Shown here: positions 51,022 to 61,564 of the stretch, piece by piece | Layout of the letters: each line of letters opens with the position of its first letter | Position numbering within the stretch: position 1 is the first letter of the stretch | Source of the DNA: Ziziphus jujuba | Lineage: Eukaryota > Streptophyta > Magnoliopsida > Rosales > Rhamnaceae | Direction of reading: 5' to 3' | Assembly: GCF_031755915.1 (NCBI RefSeq) | Contig: NC_083387.1 | Span: 22,942,501 to 23,006,500, forward strand | DNA: 64,000 nucleotides | The notes under the pieces: generated by a model | Databases searched by the model: none | What the model was told of the DNA's origin: nothing | Seen by the model: only the letters and a program-made list of their open reading frames with translations | Translations under genes and position numbers: made by a program

Positions 51022-52164
51022 AATAATTGCCAAATTATTCGAGAAAATATGACAATACAAACACTTAAATGGGAACTCACATACTCTAAAGATAATTTAA
51101 TTACCGATCCTATAAATTTACTTTCTTATATCAGATTTTTAGTTTAAAAAGTAAATAAATAAATAAAGATTAACATATAAAACCAAATGGGCCTAAAAGG
51201 TTAAATAAAAGTAACTAAATCAAAAAGAGCACATCAACATGTTTTAATATCATGTCTCAATTCAAATGACATGATAATTTTAATATCAAGTCTTCTTTTA
51301 GCCTTTGCATCACATGAAGAATTTGGATTTAAAATTTAAAAATGATAAATATAGATTATTGACTACTAAGAACACCTTCAATGGTGAATGTGGATTGCTA
51401 CCTATGTGGCATTAACATTATCTAAACTAAATGATACAAATTCAGACAGTTTAAAATTATTCTTCAATAATAATATGTAAAAGGTTATTTATTCAAAATG
51501 TATATTTTATTAATTTTTTTTCTTCAAAAAAATGACTTTTTGAGCTTCACAAAGTCTGACAGACCCTTTCAAAATAAAGAATCATCTAAACAATGTCTAT
51601 TTTTTTCTTATCACATTAGCTTGACAAGGTGTCTAGATACACCAGTTGAAGATTTTTTTTTTTTTTTTTAGTGGCTATATATTTTTTTAATGTGGCAAAA
51701 AAAAAATTTTGCAATAGACAAAACTATTGGAGATGCTTTAAAATTTTATTTAATAAAATTAAACTCTATCGAAAACCAATGATTAGTAAATATAATTTTA
51801 AATCTCAATTTTTGATATGATCCTTGAGCAAAAAAAAAAAATCCTAATATTATTCATGATATTAAATACCTTATTTGAGTTTGGTTGTATATATATCTAT
51901 ATATAAATTTTCAAGGTAAGATCATTCCTTGTAAAAAACTATCGATTTCTTTTATTACTCATTTTCATAGTTGAGATTTGAAGATATATTAGTGGTTTGC
52001 TTTAATCCCTATATGGCTCATTTTACCCTCTAAAGTTTTAATATTTCAAAACTCATATAATCCACCAATACATTTTAAAGGATCAATTTAAATTTAAAGG
52101 ATCAATTTAAAGGCAAGTAAAGAACATTTGTTAATTTTATTTTAAAGTTGTCTTGATAGGAAAA

Positions 52165-52204
<40 letters not shown>
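52165..52204. repeat. (AT)n microsatellite
   Basis: AT tract of about 20 units. Confidence 0.95.
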
Positions 52205-52209
<5 letters not shown>

Positions 52210-53005
52210 TAACATGAAAAGATCTAATTTTATTAAATGATGGATGCTTAGGTGCCAATTGACGAATGCTAAAAATTGTCAAATTTAAATAATAATTAAT
52301 AATGCAATATCAACAAGCGCATAGTGATCCTAAGTTTAAAATCCCAATCCCCAATAGAATATATATATATATATAAACATATATTATCTATATTTAATTT
52401 ATACTAATTTTTTTCAATATTATAATGTACGTCTTTGCATTTGCTAAATGAATATGATAAACATTTTAAACGTTCCTATTTTCTTCAATCCTTGGTCCAA
52501 ATTTTGTAGATATATTTTTTGTATAATTACGGAATTAAATTTTGTGACATTTCTTTGATTTGTTCAGATATGTTTCTACAACTTGTTTCCCACTCTCATA
52601 ATTGAAAAATCAAGTCAGATTATTATTTTAATTAGATTATTGTTTCCGTCCATGGAATCTGCAGCACTCTAATTTATTGCTTGCATACAACTTGGATATT
52701 AATGGAGTGAGAAAGGAAGATGGTAAGATATTAAAAAGGTTGCTCGAGAAAACAAAAGGATATTAGATAAAGAGGAAAAACGATGTGGTAATCAGTTTTG
52801 AAACCATTTCGAAATTGTTTTGATTTTTCTTTCTGTTTTTTCCTTTGCCTTTATTGTTAACTGAGATATTTGATATACTAATTTCCATAAATTGACATTA
52901 ATAAACATTATACCAAAAAAAATCAAAATAAAAAAATCAACCTGTTACCAAACAACACAGCACCTAGCTATAGCTAATTAAATCATTTCATAACCTTTGT
53001 ATATC

Positions 53006-53036
<31 letters not shown>

Positions 53037-53215
53037 CAATCATTTCGTAACCTTCTTAAGCAGCAAATTCGTTATAATCAAATTGTTCACAAAAAAATAT
53101 CATTATGATCAAAAAGTTACCTTATGATTGAGAATTTTGTTAATTGTTTATTTTTTCGTTGTATTTCCAAAAATGAATTAGTTAATATTTTGAAACGAGA
53201 AAGCAAGAGTCAAGT

Positions 53216-53275
53216 ATGGCAAAGAAATTATTGAACAAGTTAGTCAATTATGGTAAAGAAATTATTGAACAAGTG
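53216..53275. repeat. 34-bp tandem duplication
   Basis: ATGG(C/T)AAAGAAATTATTG starts at 53216 and again at 53250. The second copy is cut short after AACAAGT. Confidence 0.85.
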
Positions 53276-53333
53276 ATCATGAGATGACCCATCCTGCACT
53301 GCTGCTGGTACATGAGGCATGAGTCGTGTTTCA

Positions 53334-54294
53334 ACCATGTAAAAATCTAAGGTTGCGTGTTGTTTTACCTTGAATCCAAAAAGTTTAATATTTATCTTCA
53401 AGGATACGAGGATTCAAATTATTAAACTCATTTCATATCATATCATATCATATATATATATATATATATATATATCCGTTATAGACATACAACCTGCCAT
53501 GTACCAGAAGTCTTTAAAGCCTTTAATTTTTATAATTGAAAGCAGGTCGTACCACGAATTCAATTTTCAATATAAATAATTTTTGTTCCATCCATCGTCC
53601 ACTCGACAACTTTACTGAATTATTACCAAAATGAAAAAGACTACTGAATTGCTTAACGCTTTATTTTATTTTATTTTATGTTTTTGGTAAATGAATTGCT
53701 TAATGCTGTTGTGATGTGAAAATCTAGGAAAATGCACAAAACATTCACCAGATATATATAGATTAAGGAACTATGATATCTATTAGATCATGACCAAAAT
53801 TACTATTATTATTTCCTTAGTATTTAGTTAAAAACTAAGATCTAAAAATACATTAGTGATTTAGTAGTAAGTGTGTGTAACATTCATTTTATTATTTTTA
53901 AAATTTTAATATTTTATTAGATTTATGTAAATGATAAATTCGTTTTTAAATATTTTTATTTTTTAAAACAATCATTAACTAATAAAGAAGATCATAATCA
54001 TAAAACTAGCTATAACCATGTAAAAATCTAATGTTTTTGATAAATATGGCAAAATTTAAAGGTGCATATATATTATACATATATGTACACACACACACAC
54101 ATATATTGTTATAGATAGCGATCAGAAATTTTTAAAACTTTTAATTGGAAGCACAAAGTACCATGAACTTCATATTCAATATAAATAATTTTTGTTCCAT
54201 CCCTCATCCACTCAATAACTTTGCTAAATTGCTTTACACTGTTGTGGTGTGTAATTAATAAAACGCATAAAATATTCACCATACATATATATAA

Positions 54295-54357
<63 letters not shown>

Positions 54358-54415
54358 CACACATATAAATATTATAGATTAAGGAACTCGTGATCTAATT
54401 AGATCAGGCCGAACT
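53334..54415. repeat. Direct duplication of a 400-470 bp segment, about 680 bp apart
   Basis: Copy A (about 53334-53800) and copy B (about 54015-54415) share the same ordered blocks: ACCATGTAAAAATCTAA, TTCAATATAAATAATTTTTG plus TTCCATCC, ACTGTTGTGGTGTG / GCTGTTGTGATGTG, and TATAGATTAAGGAACT. AT microsatellites of different length interrupt both copies at different places. It is non-coding, possibly two copies of an interspersed repeat. Confidence 0.8.
54297..54350. repeat. (AT)n microsatellite
   Basis: AT tract of about 27 units inside copy B of the direct duplication. Copy A lacks it at this place. Confidence 0.95.
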
Positions 54416-54830
54416 AACAGGGAACTATGAGGATTTCATTTATCATTTCTTGGAATATTACTTCAGATTTAATATGCATTAGTGACTTATTAAAGTTTGC
54501 ACCGCATTGTTTAGCGAATATCAGCTACAGTTTTAGTCTAGGTTTGGATTCGTTCGAGGTTGCTCCTGAGATCCTATGGGGGATAGACACTTGATAGATT
54601 CTGATTGTATTGCGGTGTTCTCATCCAACAATATTCTAATGTAGTTTTCTGGGCATTTGGTTCCCCATTTAGACCCCCAAAACAGACCCATAAAAGAGAT
54701 ATTAACGGTAAAACTATCAAGATGTATAGGATTATAGGAGGATTACTTTGCGCTTCTAAAAGTTATCTTATTTTATATGGACCACATGATGACGTAACAA
54801 ATTATATTTGACATCACAATTAATGATCTA

Positions 54831-55000
54831 ACTTAATACTCAACTTTGCACATAGAAATTCTTAAACACTTATTATATCACAGTATCCAATAAATCAAAT
54901 CTATATACATCTAAAACTTAAAACTCAGCTGTGCACATAAAAATTCTTAAACACTTATTATATCACAGTGTTCAAAAAATCAAATCTATATATACACTAT
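54831..55000. repeat. 85-bp tandem duplication
   Basis: The unit beginning ACTTAATACTCA at 54831 recurs as ACTTAAAACTCA at 54916. Both continue GCACATA, then ATTCTTAAACACTTATTATA and CAAATCTATATA. A few substitutions separate the copies. Confidence 0.9.
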
Positions 55001-55226
55001 TTTCGGCCAAAAAAAAAAAATTATATAATATATATATGCTATTGTATCATCACTTTTAACTTGTGCCAAAACCTACTTATGACTTATCCACGGATTTGGA
55101 AAAACTTTAACATGAACCAAACACTTCTATTTTTAGAACCAAAAAAGATTCCATTCCACCAGCCTACTGCATTCTGCATATATATGCAATCTTCTCTTCT
55201 CTTTTGCTTAGGTTTCCTGCCCATAA

Positions 55227-55227
<1 letters not shown>

Positions 55228-55260
<33 letters not shown>
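55228..55260. repeat. (CA)n microsatellite
   Basis: CA tract of about 16 units. Confidence 0.95.
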
Positions 55261-55262
<2 letters not shown>

Positions 55263-56591
55263 ATTATCCTAACCATGCATGATCTTTTGTCTGCATATAA
55301 TATATATAAATATATCACCAACTAGATATGATAAGTAATTTATGACAAGAAATTTTAAGAGATAGTCATTTAAAATGATCAAAACACAAAAATTATACAA
55401 ATCTAATAGTTTTTAATATTATCTTCCACAATTCATCTTCATAAATCCCATATTATATCATTTCTCTATATATTAATTTTTGGTTTTGTGCTTAATTATA
55501 TATTGATCTAAAAAGACTATTCTATTCTTTAAGTTCGTTTTTTCGCTGGTCCCGAGTAACGAAACGTCTTAATTTCTTGAACAACGTACGTTTTCTTTTC
55601 TTTTTCTTTTTTTTCTTTATTTTTTTTATTTTTATTTTTTATTTTTAGTAAAACGTACGTTTTCTTTGGTAAGTTACAAATAAGCTATATATTATAACAA
55701 AACGACGAGCTTAGACCTTGACAAAAATGGTAAGTCTTCTTTTTTCCAACCAGAGCTTCTCAATAAAACCATAATTTACATGATGAAAAAAGAAATTGAC
55801 AAATATTTGCTCATCTCTTCTTGATTTTTTGCCCAACATATATATAAGACCAAAACGGAGACAACTGAATAAATTATAAATACTTTTAAAATAGTTTCCT
55901 CAAAATTGCTACAAATTAATCAAAATGTAGGAAAAGTTTCAAAACCCGTTCTTCATCAAAGCAATCCATTATGAGCACCAAACGTAAGCCATGTTGTGGT
56001 GGGCAGAGAAAATCCAGAACAATGGTGTCACGAGAAAAAGCCTAAACGAAAAGCTATAATTGGGTATGGAGATGATATGAAAGGAAACGATTGAATTAGA
56101 TACAAAGAATATTTTTATTTTTTATGTATTCTTATTTTTTTTATGATAACCAAATTTGAAGCTATCATTTAGATTTTTTGTTTTCGTTTGGGTTCGAGAG
56201 TGTAAGGAATCTATGGAAAGCGCAGTGAAGATTCCAAAGGCGGGGGTCTACTTCAAGGACAAAAGAGCAATATATATTATTGAGGTGAAATGTATTTTTT
56301 TTCTCTTCGCTAACTTTTAAAAGTCCGTATACTGTACCTATTAGATTTCCTATTCAAATTGAATAGTTTCTCCATTTGTCAATTTTTGGCCACTCCATTC
56401 CCTGCATTTTTTGTTTCTTTAAATTTAATAACTATGGATCCCTTGTTCAACTGTGGGCTCCAGATCTCTTAGCTTGTTTCTGTCTCTTTAACCTTTGCAC
56501 CATCGGATCATGTGAACTGTGAAACACACAAAGACAAATTCTGTCATACACAGTTCCGCTATTATGTTTGAGGTCAGCCACAACAAAGTGG

Positions 56592-57365
56592 GCATCAGCC
56601 AAGGATCTGGCCAATTTTTTTTTCAAAAAATCACAGTAAAAAATAATAAATACATAACATTCGATATTAACAAATGACCAAAAGAAAAGAAAAAAAAAAA
56701 CATATATTTTATACTTAACCAAATAAAATAATTAAAAATAAAATTTTATTATAATATTTAAACTCAATCATATATCAATTCATAGAAAAAAAAATCATAT
56801 ATCAATCATAGAAAAAAGAAAAAAAAAACTTGAATCATTTATCAAAATAATACTTTTTTTCCTTTCAAATCTCAAAATTTTTTTTATATATTGCTATTTT
56901 TTCTTTCAAAATATCTGTTAAATCTCATCTACATAAATTGAAAATAACAAATTAATACAATAAATATTTTTAAAGAATCGATGTATAGAACAGTTAATTC
57001 TAAAATAAAATAAACAATATTTAAGCAATTAATAGTTCATAAACATATGTTACTCGCTTTTTAAAGAAAAATAAAAAAGGCAAAAACATTATATATATAT
57101 ATATATACACACGCACACACATATACAAGAAAGAAGATTCATTGTTTATTGACTATAGATTGCAGGGCATAAATTGGATAAAAGATTATAATCTATCTAG
57201 ATAAGGGTTTTGAGGGGGCCATTAAAAAAAAAAAAATCAATTTTCTAGGGGCCGCATAAGGTAAATCACACACAATAAATATATGAAATATCTAAGAAAA
57301 AAAAAACACGTGCAGGGGGGCCATGGCCCCCTCAAGCCAAACCATGGCTACACCCTGGCATCAGC
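56592..57365. mobile_element. Non-autonomous hAT-type element, 758 bp, with 8-bp target duplication
   Basis: The element spans 56600-57357 between direct repeats GCATCAGC at 56592-56599 and 57358-57365. A G precedes both, partly by chance. The left end is CAAGGATCTGGCCA. The right end, reverse-complemented, is CAGGGTGTAGCCATGG, an imperfect inverted repeat with the CA(A/G)GG start common in hAT. The right subterminal region has the characteristic GGGGGCCATGGCCCCC. The interior is AT-rich, with no transposase. Confidence 0.72.
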
Positions 57366-58282
57366 ATGCATTGGAATACATATAATTTACATAATATATA
57401 ATTTTTAGTTTTCATTACATGTAATTTATAAAATATATATCTGGAATAATATGTAATTTGGTATTGTCGTCCTTCATGTTACGGGTCACTCACGCCTAAT
57501 AATAAAATTACTGTGATATATGTATACAATTTGATTAAGTGGATTATATAATTTACTTTATGATATGGAACTTTTCTACATCATTATTTATTCCTAAATT
57601 TTATTTTTCTTATGATTTATTAAAACTTCATATACATTAAAAAAACAAAAACAAAAAATAAAAAATAAAAACTATATCCAAACTGTATGTATATACACAC
57701 ACACACACGTGTTAATCTGATCATGTGTCCATTCATGCTAATGTAATAGCCGGCCAAGAAGCTCAAGACCAATTATTGAAACTTTGGAGGTTTTACATAT
57801 GCCTTAGAATTTGAACTTTCCTCTCGGTATTCGTTTGTCGGCAGGACAGAATCTGATTGACTATTTCTAGATTAAACATTGGATGCTCTACCATCCTTAT
57901 ATATGGATGCTGAAGACTCGTAATTTATTATTGTCGACTGAAGAGTGATCGGATAAGGTTCCCGTGGCTAGCATGGTATTTTATAAATTATATATATGTA
58001 AATATATATGCATACAATAATTATTATCATGACCTTCTGACTTTATAAATTTAGCATAGTGTGGAAATTAATTAAAATGAAATGTAAATTACCAATTAGT
58101 TCTGATTGATTTGCACATTGAGGAATTCTTAATGCAGTTCCAAACTAATTCTTTGAAGTACCTAAAATAATAAAATATGATAAAAAAAAAAAAAACCCTC
58201 AGTTACCCAACTTCTCATTCTTTCATTTTTTTTTCTTTCTATTGGGTTTGGATTTTTCCTAAAAAGCTAAAATTTGACAGAT

Positions 58283-58722
58283 GACTTCTAAAAGCATTCT
58301 TATTGGCTATATGAATTACTATATTTTTTTATCACATCAAAAATATAGTCAGAGATTTAAAAAATAAATAAAAATTCAATAGCTCTGTTTACAGACTCTA
58401 TCAAGTTGACATAGCAAACAATAAAATGGATATTGTCAAAAAAATTTCTATTATAGATAGTCTATTAGATCAAAACATTTTTCATCAATATATTTTTAAA
58501 AAGGAAAAAAATAAATAAATTAATTAATAAAAATTATTTTTTTTTAAAGAAAAAATATATATACATATAATTAATTAATTGACATTTAAATAAAACTATT
58601 GGAGAATAATTTTTGAGATGAATATTTATCAAAAAAATATTTATGCCACATAAAGTAGAAGTTTTTTTCAACCTATGTGCTACATAGATAGAAATTCACT
58701 TAGCCATTGAAAGATTGCAGAG
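58283..58722 (+). mobile_element. MITE-like segment, family member 2
   Basis: The left end contains GCATTCTTATTGGCTA. The right end, reverse-complemented, contains GCAATCTTTCAATGGCTAA. This is an imperfect inverted repeat around about 440 bp of AT-rich, non-coding DNA. The interior matches 45757-46080. Flanking duplications are not evident. Confidence 0.5.
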
Positions 58723-58854
58723 GACTTATAAAGAACATTGGAGGCTAAAATGAAGCAAGGATCAAAAAAGTCGTCCACTTGTCACCCAATAAGTGTTTTC
58801 ATCAAGTACTCAAATGTAACACCCCGTCCCAAATCGCACTGGAATCCGTGCACG

Positions 58855-58933
58855 TTGACCGAGGTTGACCGTTGACCGTTGACCAAGGGGGTCAAAAGTT
58901 GACTTTTTGACTCGGTGAGAATTTCGAGTTGAC
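58855..58933 (+). promoter_or_regulatory. W-box cluster at the 5' end of the solo LTR
   Basis: Seven TTGAC cores on the plus strand (58855, 58865, 58872, 58879, 58899, 58907, 58929) and one on the other strand (58891) lie within 80 bp. Two further TTGAC cores occur downstream (59061 and about 59092). TTGAC is the core of the WRKY-binding W-box. The other LTR copy keeps several of them. Function is inferred from motif density only. Confidence 0.55.
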
Positions 58934-59182
58934 CAGGGTACCGTGGCGAAGTGCACAATGCCACGAGTTCGTAGACTGGTAGCACGTCGAAAACGGAGCT
59001 ACGGTTTGAAAGTTATGGACGAAACAAGTTGCGGTCCAAACTGTCCAAGGGGTGCCAGAGTTGACTTTTTGTTTATGGGGAATTGAGCTTTGACTCATGC
59101 ATGGTTGTGAAGTGCTCGTCGATACGAGTTCACAGACTAGCGGCACGCTCAAAACGGACATCCGGTTAAAAAGTTATGGACG
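58897..59182 (+). repeat. 161-bp internal direct duplication in the LTR U3
   Basis: AGTTGACTTTTTG starts at 58897 and 59059. CGAGTTC(G/A)(T/C)AGACT starts at 58964 and 59125. AGTTATGGACG starts at 59011 and 59172. The constant offset of 161-162 bp shows a diverged tandem pair. The same pair exists in the minus-strand LTR (about 50660-50720 and 50830-50885), so it predates both insertions. Confidence 0.8.
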
Positions 59183-59243
59183 TTTGAAATTTACCGGATA
59201 CCGTATTATTTTAATGTTTTTGGGTCGGTGAACAGTGAAACAC

Positions 59244-59272
59244 CACGTGTCAGCTTCTGATTGGTCCACGTG
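59244..59272 (+). promoter_or_regulatory. Paired G-boxes in the LTR
   Basis: CACGTG occurs at 59244-59249 and 59267-59272, in CCACGTGTC and CCACGTGGC contexts (ABRE-like), with ATTGG between them. The other LTR keeps one (50589-50594). Confidence 0.5.
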
Positions 59273-59530
59273 GCATGAACAGTGTCACACAGGGGTTTTT
59301 ATTTGTTAAAACACTCGGGGAAGAGAGAGAAAGAGAGAGAGGAGAGAGAAAGAGAGAGTGAGAGTCGCCGGCCGCCGGTAATTTTCAAACTTTCCGGCTG
59401 AGTTACTGTACACGCGCAGGCCAGCCAGATTGCCCACCTCATTTCCGGAAAAACCTCCAAGTTTCACGGCGAATGGCCGCCGGACACGCCCGGATCGGAG
59501 CTCCGAAGTTCAGCGGCGACTTTTTCCCCT

Positions 59531-60010
59531 CCACCGCCGGCCACCACGAATCGACCCTGTTCCGGCGGATCTACAGTACACGCGCCAGCTAGCCTTGATC
59601 CTCTCCTCAAGTTCGGCCGACCCACCAAAAATCACGGCCATCGGACCACCGACGCGCCGGGATCGGAGGGTTTTCCGGCAAGGGGTCGGAAATCTTCAAA
59701 CGGTGATTTCTCCGCCGTCCGACCTCCGTTTTGCTCACCGCCGGTCCCGTTGGGTTGCTCTCCTCGAGATCCACCGCCGGCCACCGCGAATCGACCCTGT
59801 TCCAGCGGATCTACAGTACACGCGCCAGCTAGCCTTGATCCTCTCCTCAAGTCCCGCCGACCCACCAAAAATCACGGCCATCGGACCACCGACGCGTCGG
59901 GATCGGAGGGTTTTCCGGCGAGGGGTCGGAAATCTTCAAACGGTGATTTCTCCGCTGTCCGACCTCCATTTTGCTCACCACCGGTCCTGTTGGGTTGCTC
60001 TCCTCGAGAT
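59531..60010 (+). repeat. Perfect-period 240-bp tandem duplication in the LTR
   Basis: Units 59531-59770 and 59771-60010 both begin CCACCGCCGGCCACC and end TCCTCGAGAT, with about a dozen substitutions. The period is divisible by three, so an open frame (59430-60026) encodes an 80-residue Arg/Pro-rich repeat twice. The minus-strand LTR has a single, diverged counterpart. Confidence 0.92.
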
Positions 60011-61535
60011 CTACGGTTGCCGGTGACCGTGGCGGCTCGCCGGAAAGTATTATTCCGGCGAGTACCCGAAATTCCGGCCAGCTCCAGTCCGCAGTGTTTG
60101 ACCTCCTGAACCCGAATCCGGCTTCCGTTTCCGCCAATTCGTGACGGTTTGGGAGAATTGTGGAGCTGAAACCCGAAAAGCTTCCCGGCGAAATTCCGAC
60201 CCCGTCGGGTACGATCCTTGGAAATTAAGACCGGATCTGTGAATAGCATCACTCGAGCTTCGATTCGGTATATGATTCGTAAATTTTAGTTATCATTTGG
60301 TGTTCGCTCCCCGGGTACCCATTTGGGGATTACACGAATAAAATATTAATATTTATGGTTTGATACTGTGTATGTTTTAGGTGCACGTGCGAGTAGCGGA
60401 GTCGATCCCACGGAGGATCTTGATTGAGATACGTGCATAAGGTGAGTGACCCACCTTCAAATTAATTTTGGGAATTTAATTGGTGAATATATTATGTGTG
60501 ATTTAAATATTTGGAATTTAATTTCTATGTGCCAAATATTTATTTGATTTATTGTGGAATTATTTGTGAATTTATTGGATTTGAGAAAATGTGCATCTTA
60601 CAAATTTATGCCATGTGAAATTATTTTATGGGTTTAAGGATTTTGAAATTCTTGTGGTTTTAATGTTAAATTGGGCATGATTTGGTTTTCAAATATTTCA
60701 AAGAAAATATTTGGTTATGTTGGTGATTTCAATTTTTATAAAATATGCCCATGGAATATTATGAGAGTTGATTATTGTATTTCGAGAATTATTTATGCTA
60801 TTGGGAAAATGTGGATATTTGAATTGATGGATTTGGGAGTTGGTGGATTTGAAAATCATGGAAATTATGGTATTGATTATAAAGAAATTATGGAGAATTT
60901 CTGGGTTCAAGCGGATGGACTATGCCCGCTATGTTTATGAAAAATGTGAAATTTGTTATATAATTTAAATATGTGGATTTTATGATTTTTGGATGCACCG
61001 TGCACGTACTGGTGTTCTGTTTATATGTGATATGGTTAGTGTGCACACAGTTGTGATTAGCGCGCAGGTGGGTGTGAGTAGCGCGCGGTTGATATTATGA
61101 GGTTGTCCTGTGGTTGCCATCGGATGAGGGTAGGCCACCCCCCTTGGCCGGGACACCTGGTTAGCAGCGGCGCAGTGGGACGCCACGCGACCGTATGCCA
61201 ATTTCTCTCTATAACCTCCTGTCTGGCGGTACCTTGGGATGCTGGGTACTGTTGGCGCCACTGGTATATAGTGGGTGCATCAACTGATTTTCGGAACTGT
61301 GTTTTAAAAATAAAATGTTTTAAAACTGTATTGGAATTAAAAATAATTATCACTGTTTCTGGAATTTATTTGATGTCTTGGTTTTCGGGGAATATGAATA
61401 AAGGGTTTTGTGAAAATGTTTTAAAAGGGGAACCTTTCCAACTGAGAGAATTGTAAGGGTTTTGAGAAAAAATATTATTTCCAAATAATTATTATTTATA
61501 TACCCTTACAGTGGTATTATATTGTACAGTAGATA

Positions 61536-61564
61536 GGGTCACTCACTGAGATGATTAGCATCTC
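61536..61564 (+). other. Conserved LTR motif with small hairpin
   Basis: GGGTCACTCAC (61536-61546) is followed by GAGATGATTAGCATCTC (61548-61564), a stem of about six pairs. GGGTCACTCAC is complementary to GTGAGTGACCC at 60442-60452 in the same LTR. Both parts are kept in the minus-strand LTR (hairpin 48625-48641, motif 48643-48653, partner 49739-49750). Confidence 0.55.

Larger units (their letters stand above)
51022..56590. other. AT-rich spacer between the two solo LTRs
   Basis: No gene was found. It holds AT microsatellites (52165-52204, 53007-53030, 53450-53475, 54297-54350), an (AC)n tract and the direct duplications listed separately. A possible MITE lies at about 51370-51745: the left end reads ACACCTTCAATGGT and the reverse-complemented right end reads AGCATCTCCAATAG. 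Confidence 0.5.

Noticed and set aside
59430..60252. Several overlapping Arg/Pro-rich open frames in the LTR as genes
   Set aside because: They are open in multiple frames and both strands because of GC-rich composition, with no domain recognised.
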